From: Cohaesibacteraceae bacterium
GTDB taxonomy: Bacteria; Pseudomonadota; Alphaproteobacteria; Rhizobiales; Cohaesibacteraceae
DNA length: 11,911 bases
Direction of reading: 5' to 3'
Assembly: GCA_016764535.1 (NCBI GenBank)
Contig: JAESRR010000009.1
Span: 13,024 to 24,934 of the forward strand
The notes under the pieces: model-generated
What the model was told of the DNA's origin: nothing
What the model saw: the letters and a program-made list of their open reading frames with translations, nothing else
Databases searched by the model: none
Position numbers and translations under genes: made by a program
Shown here: one piece after another, positions 1-8,158 of the stretch
Layout: each line of letters opens with the position of its first letter
Position numbering within the stretch: the first letter of the stretch is position 1

Positions 1-92
1 TGTTTGGCAAATGGTCAGGCACCGAAGTCAAAATTGACGACGAAGACCTGCTGATCATGAAAGAATCCGACATCATGGGTATCCTGGGTTAA
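1..92 (+). CDS. groES: Co-chaperonin GroES, C-terminal fragment (cut by window edge)
   Basis: This is the last 30 codons of GroES, the heptameric lid that caps the GroEL folding chamber in the cytoplasm. The readable residues run from FGKWSGTEVKID to the end ESDIMGILG, which matches the usual GroES carboxy-terminal strands (GTEVKIDDEDLLIMKESDI). The gene starts outside the window, so its promoter and any CIRCE or RpoH heat-shock control cannot be seen. The stop is followed after 60 bp by groEL on the same strand, with no terminator between them, so the two form the usual groESL operon. The identification is firm because of both the sequence and the neighbour. Confidence 0.95.
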   Translation, partial: FGKWSGTEVKIDDEDLLIMKESDIMGILG

Positions 93-1808
<1,716 letters not shown>

Positions 1809-1839
1809 ATCATTCCGTTCGGCACTATTGCTGAATTTG

Positions 1840-1868
1840 AAAAGGGCGGTCTTCGGATCGCCCTTTTT
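1840..1868 (+). terminator. Intrinsic terminator of groESL with cUUCGg tetraloop
   Basis: Starting 31 bp after the groEL stop, AAAGGGCGGTC and GATCGCCCTTT form a stem of 11 pairs (one G-U) closed by a TTCG tetraloop flanked by C and G, the very stable cUUCGg fold. The stem runs into TTTTT on the plus strand. The A-run at the 5' side means the structure is also partly terminator-like on the minus strand, but no minus-strand gene ends there. Confidence 0.92.
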
Positions 1869-2203
1869 CATTTGGCTATACCATATGATTAACCACAAGC
1901 TGTCTTCAGAGAAGACAAAACCGGATTTGCACAAATTTGAAGCCCGCAAAATTCTACCTGAATGAACCCATTTTGATCAAAAAAATGCTGCGCCGCTAAC
2001 CAGGATAGAAAACCAGTCAAAAATTCACGCGTTAACGTTAAAATTCGAATTTGGGCGTTAACTTCAATTGGTTAGCTGGGCCAATCGTTATAAATCACGT
2101 TTTTTTCACGAGATATCCGGTGCAAATCGTCTGATTGCACTTCCCGATTCATCACACCGGGTATAATGAATAGGAAATCATCGACACCGTAACTGGAAAT
2201 ATT
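1869..2203. other. Intergenic region with short repeats and a probable promoter
   Basis: This 335 bp AT-rich spacer separates the groESL terminator from the small secreted-protein gene. I see no coding signal. It holds two copies of GCGTTAAC, at 2029-2036 and 2055-2062 (26 bp apart), with the palindrome ATTCGAAT at 2043-2050 between them. An inverted pair, ATTGG and CCAAT, lies at 2067-2071 and 2081-2085. A perfect TATAAT is at 2162-2167. The repeats could be regulator sites for the gene at 2204, but none matches a binding motif I can name with confidence. Confidence 0.5.
2135..2167 (+). promoter_or_regulatory. Possible promoter of the small secreted-protein gene
   Basis: A consensus -10 box TATAAT (2162-2167) lies 36 bp before the ATG at 2204. 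The best -35 by sequence is TTGCAC at 2135-2140, but the 21 bp spacer is longer than the usual 16-18. With this -10 box, transcription would start near 2174. The -10 box is convincing; the -35 assignment is weak. Confidence 0.35.
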
Positions 2204-2572
2204 ATGCGCTTATATCTACTCGTACCGGTCCTGACTTTATTGACTTTGGACTTATCCAGTGCCCCGGCAAGCGCCAGTTCGATTGCATGTGACGATATAG
2301 ACAGCTATCAAAAATTTTACGCCCGGCTTTCGCAAAACACACAGGGTCCAACCAAACTGATATCATCCCGATTGGCCGGAAATAGTGAAAGCAAGTGTGC
2401 ATTCATCAGTAAACTTGATGGTGTGAGGGAGATAGCCCGCGCTGCAGGTACAGTGTGCATAAAGGCAAAACACTGGGACAGTTGCAAATATATGCCCTGG
2501 TCGCATTTTCGTGCCGGTTATTACGCTCCAGTGAAATCCAAAGACATATTTTACCGCATTACCGACAAATAG
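2204..2572 (+). CDS. Small secreted protein with four cysteines, unknown function (122 aa)
   Basis: I do not recognise the family. The first roughly 25 residues form a Sec-type signal peptide: MR, a hydrophobic stretch (LYLLVPVLTLLTLDL), then a small-residue region ending ASA, where signal peptidase I could cut. The mature part of about 97 residues has exactly four cysteines (29, 65, 85, 94), enough for two disulfides in the periplasm, and an aromatic-rich end (YMPWSHFRAGYYAPV, then IFYRITDK). The start is supported by a weak GGA (2195-2197) at good spacing and by a TATAAT box upstream. It converges with the LysE-type gene, with only 13 bp between the two stops and no obvious terminator. A periplasmic or exported protein is inferred from the leader alone. 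Confidence 0.6.
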   Translation: MRLYLLVPVLTLLTLDLSSAPASASSIACDDIDSYQKFYARLSQNTQGPTKLISSRLAGNSESKCAFISKLDGVREIARAAGTVCIKAKHWDSCKYMPWSHFRAGYYAPVKSKDIFYRITDK

Positions 2573-2585
2573 TACTGCGTAGCGA

Positions 2586-3173
2586 TCACAGCGAGACTGC
2601 CATCCAGATGGCAACCATTGCCAAAATCAACCCAAATCCACCATTTAACCATTTCGCATATCGCTCATCCCGAAAGAACTGGCCAATCCGGTCACCGGCA
2701 AGGGAGTAGACGCAAAATGCCACAAAATTATTCAGAGTAAATATCGTCGCAACCCAGATCAATTGTGATGTTGACGCCTGTGTTGCCACCACAAATTGCG
2801 TGCACAACAACATCATAATGACATAGCCCTTGGGATTAAGGAGCAACAACATAAACCCGTCCCAAAAACCGGCGATCGCAACTTTGCCCTCCCCAGGCGC
2901 AGTCGACCGGGCCAGTTTTATAGCCAGCCAGAACACATAAGCAGCACCCAGGTATTTCATCCAGAGCCCCGCAGAAGGAAATTGAATAATTATTCCACCC
3001 AAACCCGCTCCGATCAACATAGTCACTACCCATGTTGCAACGTGATATCCAAAGTTGGCGGGGAGCGTCGCCCGTATCCCAAATCTTGCCGAGTTGGCAG
3101 CAAAAAACATATTTCCCGGGCCGGGACTGAATGCCAGCGGAAACAAAAACACCAGAATTGCCAATACATTCAT
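2586..3173 (-). CDS. LysE/RhtB family exporter (195 aa)
   Basis: This is a small inner-membrane protein of the LysE/RhtB superfamily, whose members export amino acids or related small molecules. The family signature PGPGN is at residues 17-21, just after the first membrane helix, and the second conserved block LLNPKGY is at 111-117. About six hydrophobic segments fill the 195 residues, a usual length for the family. The ATG has a good ribosome binding site (AAGGAGA, 7 nt upstream). The substrate cannot be told from sequence. It is transcribed away from the CBS-domain gene, and the shared 181 bp spacer presumably holds both promoters. Family assignment is strong. Confidence 0.9.
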   Translation of the reverse strand: MNVLAILVFLFPLAFSPGPGNMFFAANSARFGIRATLPANFGYHVATWVVTMLIGAGLGGIIIQFPSAGLWMKYLGAAYVFWLAIKLARSTAPGEGKVAIAGFWDGFMLLLLNPKGYVIMMLLCTQFVVATQASTSQLIWVATIFTLNNFVAFCVYSLAGDRIGQFFRDERYAKWLNGGFGLILAMVAIWMAVSL

Positions 3174-3354
3174 TCAACATTCTCCTTTTTGGAGATTATT
3201 GCGTCTTTGCGATACGCCATTCACTCCGTTTCTTGCTTTCAACATTTATAGATAGCCCATTGCCGCAGCATAAGAATCTCTGGTAGACTTTTGAAAAGTA
3301 CACAGAATAGCTGGCCAGATTGATTTGATAAAAGGCTTGCAGGGAAGGATTTAC

Positions 3355-3882
3355 ATGGCACCGGCTTCCTATCGCGCGATCCATCCGGAGAATTCGGACA
3401 CCCATCGTCACTCGCAGGATCTAAACGCTGCAATAAACCAGCCGCAATCAACACCCGTTGTTGCCGATATTCTCACGCGCAAGGGCAAAGACATATTTTC
3501 GGTCACCCGGTCCACCAGTCTTGCAGCTGTCGCTACAGAACTCGCTCGCAAAAAAATTGGTGCCATGCCGGTGATTGATAATTCAGGCGAACTGGTTGGC
3601 ATCATTTCGGAACGGGATATTGTGCAAAAGCATATTGCCGGTGATACGAATTTTCTGACAAATCCGGTTAGTTCTCTGATGACTGAAAATCCCGTAACAT
3701 GCACACCTGAACACACATTGGGCGATGTTATGAATCTGATGACCGAAGGCAAATTTCGGCATGTTCCAGTACTGAACAAAGACAGACTGTGCGGGATGAT
3801 TTCAATCGGGGATCTGGTGCTCAATCGCCTCAATGAAATTGAATATCAAAACCTGAAAATGAAACAGCTCATGGTGGGCTAA
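3355..3882 (+). CDS. Tandem CBS-domain protein (175 aa)
   Basis: The protein consists of a short polar N-terminal tail and a pair of CBS domains, about residues 34-95 and 104-160, with no other domain. CBS pairs bind adenosine nucleotides and act as energy or redox sensors. Each domain carries the typical end motif, GIISERDIV at 82-90 and GMISIGDLV at 137-145, where the Ser and Asp usually contact ribose and phosphate. The reading frame could begin at a TTG at 3325, but I chose the ATG at 3355 because GGGAAGGA lies just upstream (3342-3349) at ideal spacing. Stand-alone CBS pairs are common in rhizobial genomes; the partner protein here is unknown. Neighbours on both sides are on the opposite strand, so it is probably monocistronic. 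Confidence 0.9.
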   Translation: MAPASYRAIHPENSDTHRHSQDLNAAINQPQSTPVVADILTRKGKDIFSVTRSTSLAAVATELARKKIGAMPVIDNSGELVGIISERDIVQKHIAGDTNFLTNPVSSLMTENPVTCTPEHTLGDVMNLMTEGKFRHVPVLNKDRLCGMISIGDLVLNRLNEIEYQNLKMKQLMVG

Positions 3883-3927
3883 CCCCACGCCTGCCTGAGT
3901 ATATCGCAAAGCTGGAGCTGTACTCGC

Positions 3928-4881
3928 TTACCCGTGTCCGGGACGGTGAGTTGGTCCAGTATCCGCACGAAGGTTTCTGACTTTCAATACCGGAGTATTT
4001 GTCGAAACATTTCCCTGGTGTTCGCGCCAGACCACAAATAACCCACTTGCGATAATGACAGAAGCTCCCAATGCCACCCAGATATCAGGGAAGCTTCCGA
4101 ACAGGAAATATCCAAATAGAACAGCCCAGATTATCTGGGTGTACTGAATTGGCGCGACGACCACGGCGGGAGCCACCCGAAAAGCACTTATTATTGACAC
4201 CTGCGCCAACATAACCAGAACACCAATAACTGCCATCAAACCCAGATCCGGCAAGGCAACCGGCACATAAACTGCTGGCAAAAAGAGTGCCATGAATATG
4301 ACATGACCAATGAGGGGATACAGGAGTAACACTGCGCCCCGTTCTTCCTTGCCAATTTTACGAATGATAATGCTGGACAATGCCGTCATCAGTGACGCTG
4401 TTAACGCAGCTGCATGACCTGGGCTGAAATCGGTATAGCCGGGCCTCAGGACAATCAAAACACCAATGAGACCCGCGATGACAGCAAACCAGCGTCTTGC
4501 GCCAACCGGCTCACCCAGCAATGGCACAGAAAGCATCGTGATCAGCAAGGGAGTTGCAAACAAAAGTGCATACACTTCTGTGAGGGGAAGAACCGTGAAC
4601 GCGTAAAATGCCGAGGTAATTCCGATAACACTGGCGATGGTCCGGCCAAGCAAATACCATGGATGCCGGGGGCGAAAATTATCAACCACACCATCTGCAG
4701 TCATCAATATTGAAACTGGTACAAAGGCAAACAATGCTGAAAAGAAGATTATCTGAAAAACCGAATAGTTTTCACCCAGCACTTTAACGATTGCGTCATG
4801 GGTCGAGAAAAGCCCAAAAGCCAGGAGCGCATGAAACAGGCCGCGCGTTACGCTGGAGTTTTCTTTGCTATCCTGTGCCAA
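3928..4881 (-). CDS. EamA/DMT family permease, about 10 membrane helices (317 aa)
   Basis: This is an inner-membrane transporter of the drug/metabolite superfamily with two EamA repeats. Hydrophobic helices fill the protein from SVTRGLFHALLAFGLFSTHDAIVK through WVALGASVIIASGLFVVW. The typical repeat-1 signature near TEVYALLFATPLLITMLSVPLLGE and the repeat-2 segment APIQYTQIIWAVLFGYFLFG are clear. A polar tail of about 30 residues (ending GPTHRPGHG) faces the cytoplasm. The start is uncertain. The open frame reaches a TTG at 4932, but the TTG at 4881 has CAGGAA 6 nt upstream and begins at the point where family members usually do, so I prefer it. There is no ATG in this part. The substrate is unknown; family members move amino acids, vitamins and other metabolites. 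Confidence 0.9.
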   Translation of the reverse strand: MAQDSKENSSVTRGLFHALLAFGLFSTHDAIVKVLGENYSVFQIIFFSALFAFVPVSILMTADGVVDNFRPRHPWYLLGRTIASVIGITSAFYAFTVLPLTEVYALLFATPLLITMLSVPLLGEPVGARRWFAVIAGLIGVLIVLRPGYTDFSPGHAAALTASLMTALSSIIIRKIGKEERGAVLLLYPLIGHVIFMALFLPAVYVPVALPDLGLMAVIGVLVMLAQVSIISAFRVAPAVVVAPIQYTQIIWAVLFGYFLFGSFPDIWVALGASVIIASGLFVVWREHQGNVSTNTPVLKVRNLRADTGPTHRPGHG

Positions 4882-4987
4882 ATTAATTCCTGCCTTCTTG
4901 TTGCATTTCACAATAGCTCGCCAGACTTGCAAGATAGTAGTTCAAAAAAGCCATATTGACATTTATACAGCAATTTTCTAAATGTCT

Positions 4988-5007
4988 GGCGGGGTTCCGC
5001 CCCCGCC
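4988..5007. repeat. GC-rich intergenic hairpin
   Basis: A perfect 7 bp inverted repeat (GGCGGGG and CCCCGCC, loop TTCCGC) stands in the AT-rich spacer between the divergently transcribed DMT permease and the Glyoxalase_8-like gene. There is no T-run on either side, so it is not a classic terminator. It could be a copy of a short dispersed hairpin repeat or a leader structure; the sequence alone does not decide. Confidence 0.4.
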
Positions 5008-5127
5008 GCTCGCAGGCATTAGCCCACGGTGAAGTCGGACATTTGAAAATGCATCATCCCATACATATGCGGGTTGATGGCAACGCGGGCACCATCGTTA
5101 AAATCCTGTCTTGTATGAGGTTCAGTA

Positions 5128-5565
5128 ATGCAACCCTCCCTGCCCGGCCATGTGGCTTTAAAATCACAAGCCAAACGACTGCGAAATTCCATGTTGGAAA
5201 ATGGTCAGAATATTACTCATGGAAAATCCCTGGAATTGATTGCTCATCTACACGGATATCGTGACTGGAACACACTATACGGTGCAATTGAGAACAAGCC
5301 GGAGCGTCTAATGTTGAATCCGGGAGACCGGATCACAGGCAAATATCTTGGACAACACTTCAGTGCCGAAGTTCTGGGTGTTTTTGTCCGCTCTTCGCAC
5401 GGAAGAATACGCATTAATTTGAAGTTCGACAAACCGGTTGATGTTGTCCGGTTTGACAGCTTTTCATCGTTAAGGCAAAGAGTGACGGCAACGTTGAACA
5501 CGGATGGCCGGACGACCGAGAAAACCTCCAATGGAGAACCGCAAATGGTAATCGACCTGCACTAG
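5128..5565 (+). CDS. Glyoxalase_8-like small protein (145 aa)
   Basis: The N-terminal part (about residues 11-53) has the pattern KSQAKRLRNSMLENGQNITH, then LELIAHLHGYRDWNTLYG, which is typical of the domain catalogued as Glyoxalase_8 in alphaproteobacterial proteins labelled glyoxalase superfamily. The second part (about 66-145) looks like a small beta-rich domain: GDRITGKYLGQHF, then FDKPVDVVRFDSFSSLRQRV and a closing TSNGEPQMVIDL. The metal-binding residues of true glyoxalase I are not evident, so the label does not establish enzymatic activity, and the cellular role is unknown to me. The ATG has GAGG 7 nt upstream (5117-5120). It is probably monocistronic: the upstream neighbour is divergent and the downstream one convergent, with a hairpin between. 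Confidence 0.78.
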   Translation: MQPSLPGHVALKSQAKRLRNSMLENGQNITHGKSLELIAHLHGYRDWNTLYGAIENKPERLMLNPGDRITGKYLGQHFSAEVLGVFVRSSHGRIRINLKFDKPVDVVRFDSFSSLRQRVTATLNTDGRTTEKTSNGEPQMVIDLH

Positions 5566-5598
5566 TCGTAATTCCCGGTTCCAGTTCGATAGTTATAA

Positions 5599-5631
5599 AG
5601 GCACCTGTTGCGGTAAATGCCGCAGGTGCCT
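5599..5631 (+). terminator. Hairpin between convergent genes, possible terminator lacking a T-run
   Basis: AGGCACCTG (5599-5607) pairs perfectly with CAGGTGCCT (5623-5631), and inside the loop CGG and CCG add a second short stem. It lies 33 bp after the Glyoxalase_8-like stop and 31 bp before the haemoglobin stop on the other strand. Its position suits a bidirectional terminator, but neither side has a run of T, so termination would be weak or Rho-assisted. Confidence 0.45.
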
Positions 5632-5662
5632 GTGTCGTATGAAATGCCAACAAAGAGCAGTT

Positions 5663-6190
5663 TCAATCCGCTTTGCTGGTCAATACCAAATCAACCATTT
5701 CCTGCCGCATTACGCCATTACTAAACGCATTGGGTGGAGCAATTACACCTTGAAGAAACACAGCCATCTGCAGGCTTTCAGCAATACGTTCTGCACGAAT
5801 TATAAATTCAGGTGCAGCTTTTCCGCAAACCTGATGAGCAGTGGAGCGAAAAATATCCAGCCAGGTTTTAAAGTCATCGGGTGCCAGGCCGTCAAGCTTC
5901 ATGTGTATGGGAACCGGCCTGCCGTTATACTCTGCAGTACGCATTGAAACGGATCGCCAGAAGGATTTCATACGCTCCATATGCTCAGGCCATGACAAGG
6001 TCATACCGTTGTTAAATAGCACATTCAGCCTGGGATGATCTTTGATCCGCGTGTAGAAAGTCTCAACCAGGCGATCAACCATTAAAACATCAATACCGGG
6101 AGCGACAGGATGTCCGCGATTTTCCGAAGCACGGATAGTTACTTTCGTTCCATCACTGGATTGTCGTCTTGTGGGATCAACATTATGCAT
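5663..6190 (-). CDS. Group III truncated haemoglobin (175 aa)
   Basis: This is a cytoplasmic haem protein of the truncated haemoglobin family, group III, which binds oxygen and nitric oxide and is linked to nitrosative or low-oxygen stress. The globin core spans about residues 33-145. The expected residues are present: B10 Tyr46 (VETFYTRI), distal E7 His70 (WPEHMERM), proximal F8 His96 (VPIHMKL) and G8 Trp110 (FKTWLDIF), the set known in Campylobacter Ctb. It is longer than the usual 130-140 residues, with about 30 extra residues at each end. The open frame extends to an ATG at 6229, but that start lies inside the NsrR-like operator and has no ribosome binding site, so I chose the ATG at 6190 (GAGG at 6202-6205, a rather long 11 nt spacing). 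It lies 97 bp behind the deacetylase gene and appears to have its own promoter. Confidence 0.9.
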   Translation of the reverse strand: MHNVDPTRRQSSDGTKVTIRASENRGHPVAPGIDVLMVDRLVETFYTRIKDHPRLNVLFNNGMTLSWPEHMERMKSFWRSVSMRTAEYNGRPVPIHMKLDGLAPDDFKTWLDIFRSTAHQVCGKAAPEFIIRAERIAESLQMAVFLQGVIAPPNAFSNGVMRQEMVDLVLTSKAD

Positions 6191-6209
6191 ATTACCAACA
6201 GCCTCGTTT

Positions 6210-6232
6210 AAGATACATTTAATATGCATATT
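6210..6232 (-). promoter_or_regulatory. NsrR-like nitric-oxide-responsive operator
   Basis: On the plus strand the left half AAGATACATTT, a central A, and the right half ATATGCATATT form an 11-1-11 imperfect palindrome. Compared with the enterobacterial NsrR consensus as I remember it (halves AAGATGCATTT and AAATGCATCTT), 20 of 23 positions agree. The two halves are complementary at 8 of 11 positions. It lies 20-42 bp before the haemoglobin ATG and covers the proposed -10 box, the layout expected for repression relieved by nitric oxide. Part of it also belongs to a perfect 20 bp palindrome at 6217-6236. No nsrR gene is in the window. Confidence 0.68.
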
Positions 6233-6248
6233 AAATTAAACATCACAA
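6219..6248 (-). promoter_or_regulatory. Probable promoter of the truncated haemoglobin gene
   Basis: On the minus strand a -35 box TTGTGA (6243-6248) is followed after 18 bp by TATTAA (6219-6224). Both are moderate matches to the housekeeping consensus. Transcription would start near 6212, giving a leader of about 20 nt. The -10 box falls inside the NsrR-like operator. Confidence 0.45.
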
Positions 6249-6287
6249 GGGACCGAACGTCGCAGGCTGCCACGTTATCCACCGATA

Positions 6288-7133
6288 CTAAAGTTCAATG
6301 TTTTCTTCCTGCAGCAATCGGGCAAAAGCCTTTGATCGCAAAAATCCATATTCAGCTTCTCTGGGACCCAACAATGTATCCAGGCCCTCGAGCCTCTTAT
6401 CAACAACACCCGGGTGGCACATAACCACGCCCCCCTCACAAAGCCCCCGCGTAAAGCGCTGGTAATGCCCAACCAGCTCAACCTGACTTGGTACACAATT
6501 ATATGAATAGGCGCCGTCAAACGACTGATTTGTATGTATCTCTTTTGAAAGCAGAACAAATTTCCGGCTTAAAAATTCCAGAACAGCTGACTTCGCTCCA
6601 CTGGCAATCAGAGTTGGAATAACGCCTGCACCCCGCCCGCATTGCCGCACCCAGATACCTGGTATTTTTTTATCACGTAAAACACGGAATAACGCTTCAC
6701 GAACACCTGGAAATAAATGGCAATGCTCATGCCCGTCGATGAACGCCGGAAAGGCACCAAAATGCGCTCTAAAACGAGCCAGCTGCGTGGTTATTTCTGT
6801 TTCAATGCGGCCACGATCAAGTTGCCGGGCGAATCCCAGCCACAGAAGTTTTTCTTTTGAAACAAAGTGACCGTCACAGGATGGTTCAAAGCCTGCAGAC
6901 CGGGGCGTAAACCGGCCCGTAAGTGTCAAATGCAATCCAATTTGAACGGGATACTGCACCTGATCCAGACATCGCTTCAGTTTCTTGACTTCCGCTGGCC
7001 AGATATCTGAAACAGCCATGCACGACGTAGCGTTGATCCTCTGCATCAAAAGCAGATCAATTATCGCTTCATCCACGCCTTCCGAGATTCCAAAATCATC
7101 GGCGCACAAAACGATTTTCCGTTTTGATTGCAT
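6288..7133 (-). CDS. ChbG/HpnK (YdjC) family carbohydrate deacetylase (281 aa)
   Basis: Enzymes of this family remove acetyl groups from N-acetyl sugars using a divalent metal; known members act on chitooligosaccharides (ChbG), hopanoid precursors (HpnK) or lipid-linked GalNAc (NaxD). The N-terminal ADDFG motif (residues 11-15, catalytic and metal-binding Asp), the GLHLTLT block (66-72), the metal-binding DGHEHCH (133-139) and the MCHPG motif (238-242) are all present, so the active site appears intact. Length is normal. The gene begins 2 bp after the stop of the glycosyltransferase gene, with AAAGG in the end of that gene as ribosome binding site, so the two are translationally linked. That partner points to a polyprenyl-phosphate-linked N-acetylhexosamine as substrate rather than chitin fragments. 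No other hopanoid genes are in view, so HpnK itself is less likely. Confidence 0.92.
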   Translation of the reverse strand: MQSKRKIVLCADDFGISEGVDEAIIDLLLMQRINATSCMAVSDIWPAEVKKLKRCLDQVQYPVQIGLHLTLTGRFTPRSAGFEPSCDGHFVSKEKLLWLGFARQLDRGRIETEITTQLARFRAHFGAFPAFIDGHEHCHLFPGVREALFRVLRDKKIPGIWVRQCGRGAGVIPTLIASGAKSAVLEFLSRKFVLLSKEIHTNQSFDGAYSYNCVPSQVELVGHYQRFTRGLCEGGVVMCHPGVVDKRLEGLDTLLGPREAEYGFLRSKAFARLLQEENIEL

Positions 7134-7135
7134 TA

Positions 7136-8158
7136 CTATACCTTTGATTTTGAGGGCGAATTATCCTTACTCGAGGCGGATTTGTTTATTTTGATAACTT
7201 CATCAATATGGATGGAATCCGCAACAAAATAAACCGGACGCGCTTTAAGTTCGCCCAGAATACGACCGATATATTCACCCAGAATGCCGATCATGAGAAG
7301 TTGAACACCACCAATTATCATCACCCCCGCGATCAGAGATGGGTAACCGGCAATATCGATGTCGTAAAACACCTTTTGACCAATGATAAAAGCGCCATAG
7401 AAGAAGGCCAACAAGGAGAGGCAGATGCCCAATAAGCTTGCTATGCGTAGCGGTGCGATAGAAAAAGAAGTAAGACCTTCTATAGAAAGGCCGAGCAGCG
7501 AAAAGAAGTTCCAGCTGGTTTTACCAGCAGATCTTGGCAGTGGCACATATGGAATACCGGTTTGCCGAAAACCAATCCAGCTCGAAAGGCCTTTAAAAAA
7601 TCTGTGTCGCTCCGGCAACTGGCGTAATGCACTGGCTGCACGCGGAGACAACAAGCGAAAATCTCCTGCGTCAGAGGGTATTTCAGCCCGGGTTCCCCAA
7701 TTCACCAACCCATAAAACAGTTTTACCGAAAACCTGTAACGTGTCCCCTCGCCTTTTCGATTTTCCTTATATGTGTAAACAACGTCATAGGCATCATCCA
7801 ACCACTTGCCAACAAGCAGTGGAACAAGATCGACAGGATGTTGTCCATCTCCATCCATGAACAATACCGCACTGTCATCCTCTGCCGCTTCCAGTCCGGC
7901 CAACAACGCTGCTTCCTTGCCAAAATTTCTGCTGAATGAATGCCCCGATACACTTACCGGCGATGGATCAAGGTCCTGCAGTCTTTCCCAGGTCTCATCA
8001 ACACTCCCGTCATTGATGAAAATCACAGCCAGTTGAATGGAATAAACAACAGCAAGCTGCTCACCACATTTAACAAGATCCCGATGGATATTTTCAAGAC
8101 TATCCGCTTCGTTATAAAGAGGCACAACAATCGTAAGTTTATTCGTCAAATCGGTCAT
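7136..8158 (-). CDS. Membrane-anchored family 2 glycosyltransferase, polyprenyl-phosphate type (340 aa)
   Basis: This is a DPM1/GtrB/ArnC-like GT2 enzyme that transfers a sugar from a nucleotide donor to polyprenyl phosphate on the cytoplasmic face of the inner membrane. The GT-A domain occupies about residues 1-220: TIVVPLYNEADS (9-20), FINDGSVDET, SRNFGKEAALLAG (76-88), the metal-binding DGDGQHP (102-108) and the acceptor-side DAGDFRLLS (163-171). Two C-terminal membrane helices follow (about 236-262 and 274-297), ending in the typical GEYIGRI motif and a polar tail. The ATG has AGGCGA upstream. It is the first gene of a two-gene unit with the deacetylase. The sugar cannot be read directly, but the deacetylase partner suggests an N-acetylated hexosamine. 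The promoter must lie right of 8158; I could not identify it. Confidence 0.93.
   Translation of the reverse strand: MTDLTNKLTIVVPLYNEADSLENIHRDLVKCGEQLAVVYSIQLAVIFINDGSVDETWERLQDLDPSPVSVSGHSFSRNFGKEAALLAGLEAAEDDSAVLFMDGDGQHPVDLVPLLVGKWLDDAYDVVYTYKENRKGEGTRYRFSVKLFYGLVNWGTRAEIPSDAGDFRLLSPRAASALRQLPERHRFFKGLSSWIGFRQTGIPYVPLPRSAGKTSWNFFSLLGLSIEGLTSFSIAPLRIASLLGICLSLLAFFYGAFIIGQKVFYDIDIAGYPSLIAGVMIIGGVQLLMIGILGEYIGRILGELKARPVYFVADSIHIDEVIKINKSASSKDNSPSKSKV

Noticed and set aside
2029..2062. GTTAAC repeats as CtrA cell-cycle regulator sites
   Set aside because: The TTAA elements do not have the 7 bp spacing of a full CtrA box, so naming the regulator is not justified.
4956..5264. Open frame of 102 codons overlapping the start of the Glyoxalase_8-like gene
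   Set aside because: It overlaps a gene with a recognisable domain and a good ribosome binding site, and its own translation looks random.
6288..7133. Calling the deacetylase hpnK of hopanoid synthesis
   Set aside because: No hopanoid or squalene genes are nearby and the partner is a polyprenyl-phosphate-type glycosyltransferase, so only the family name is supported.
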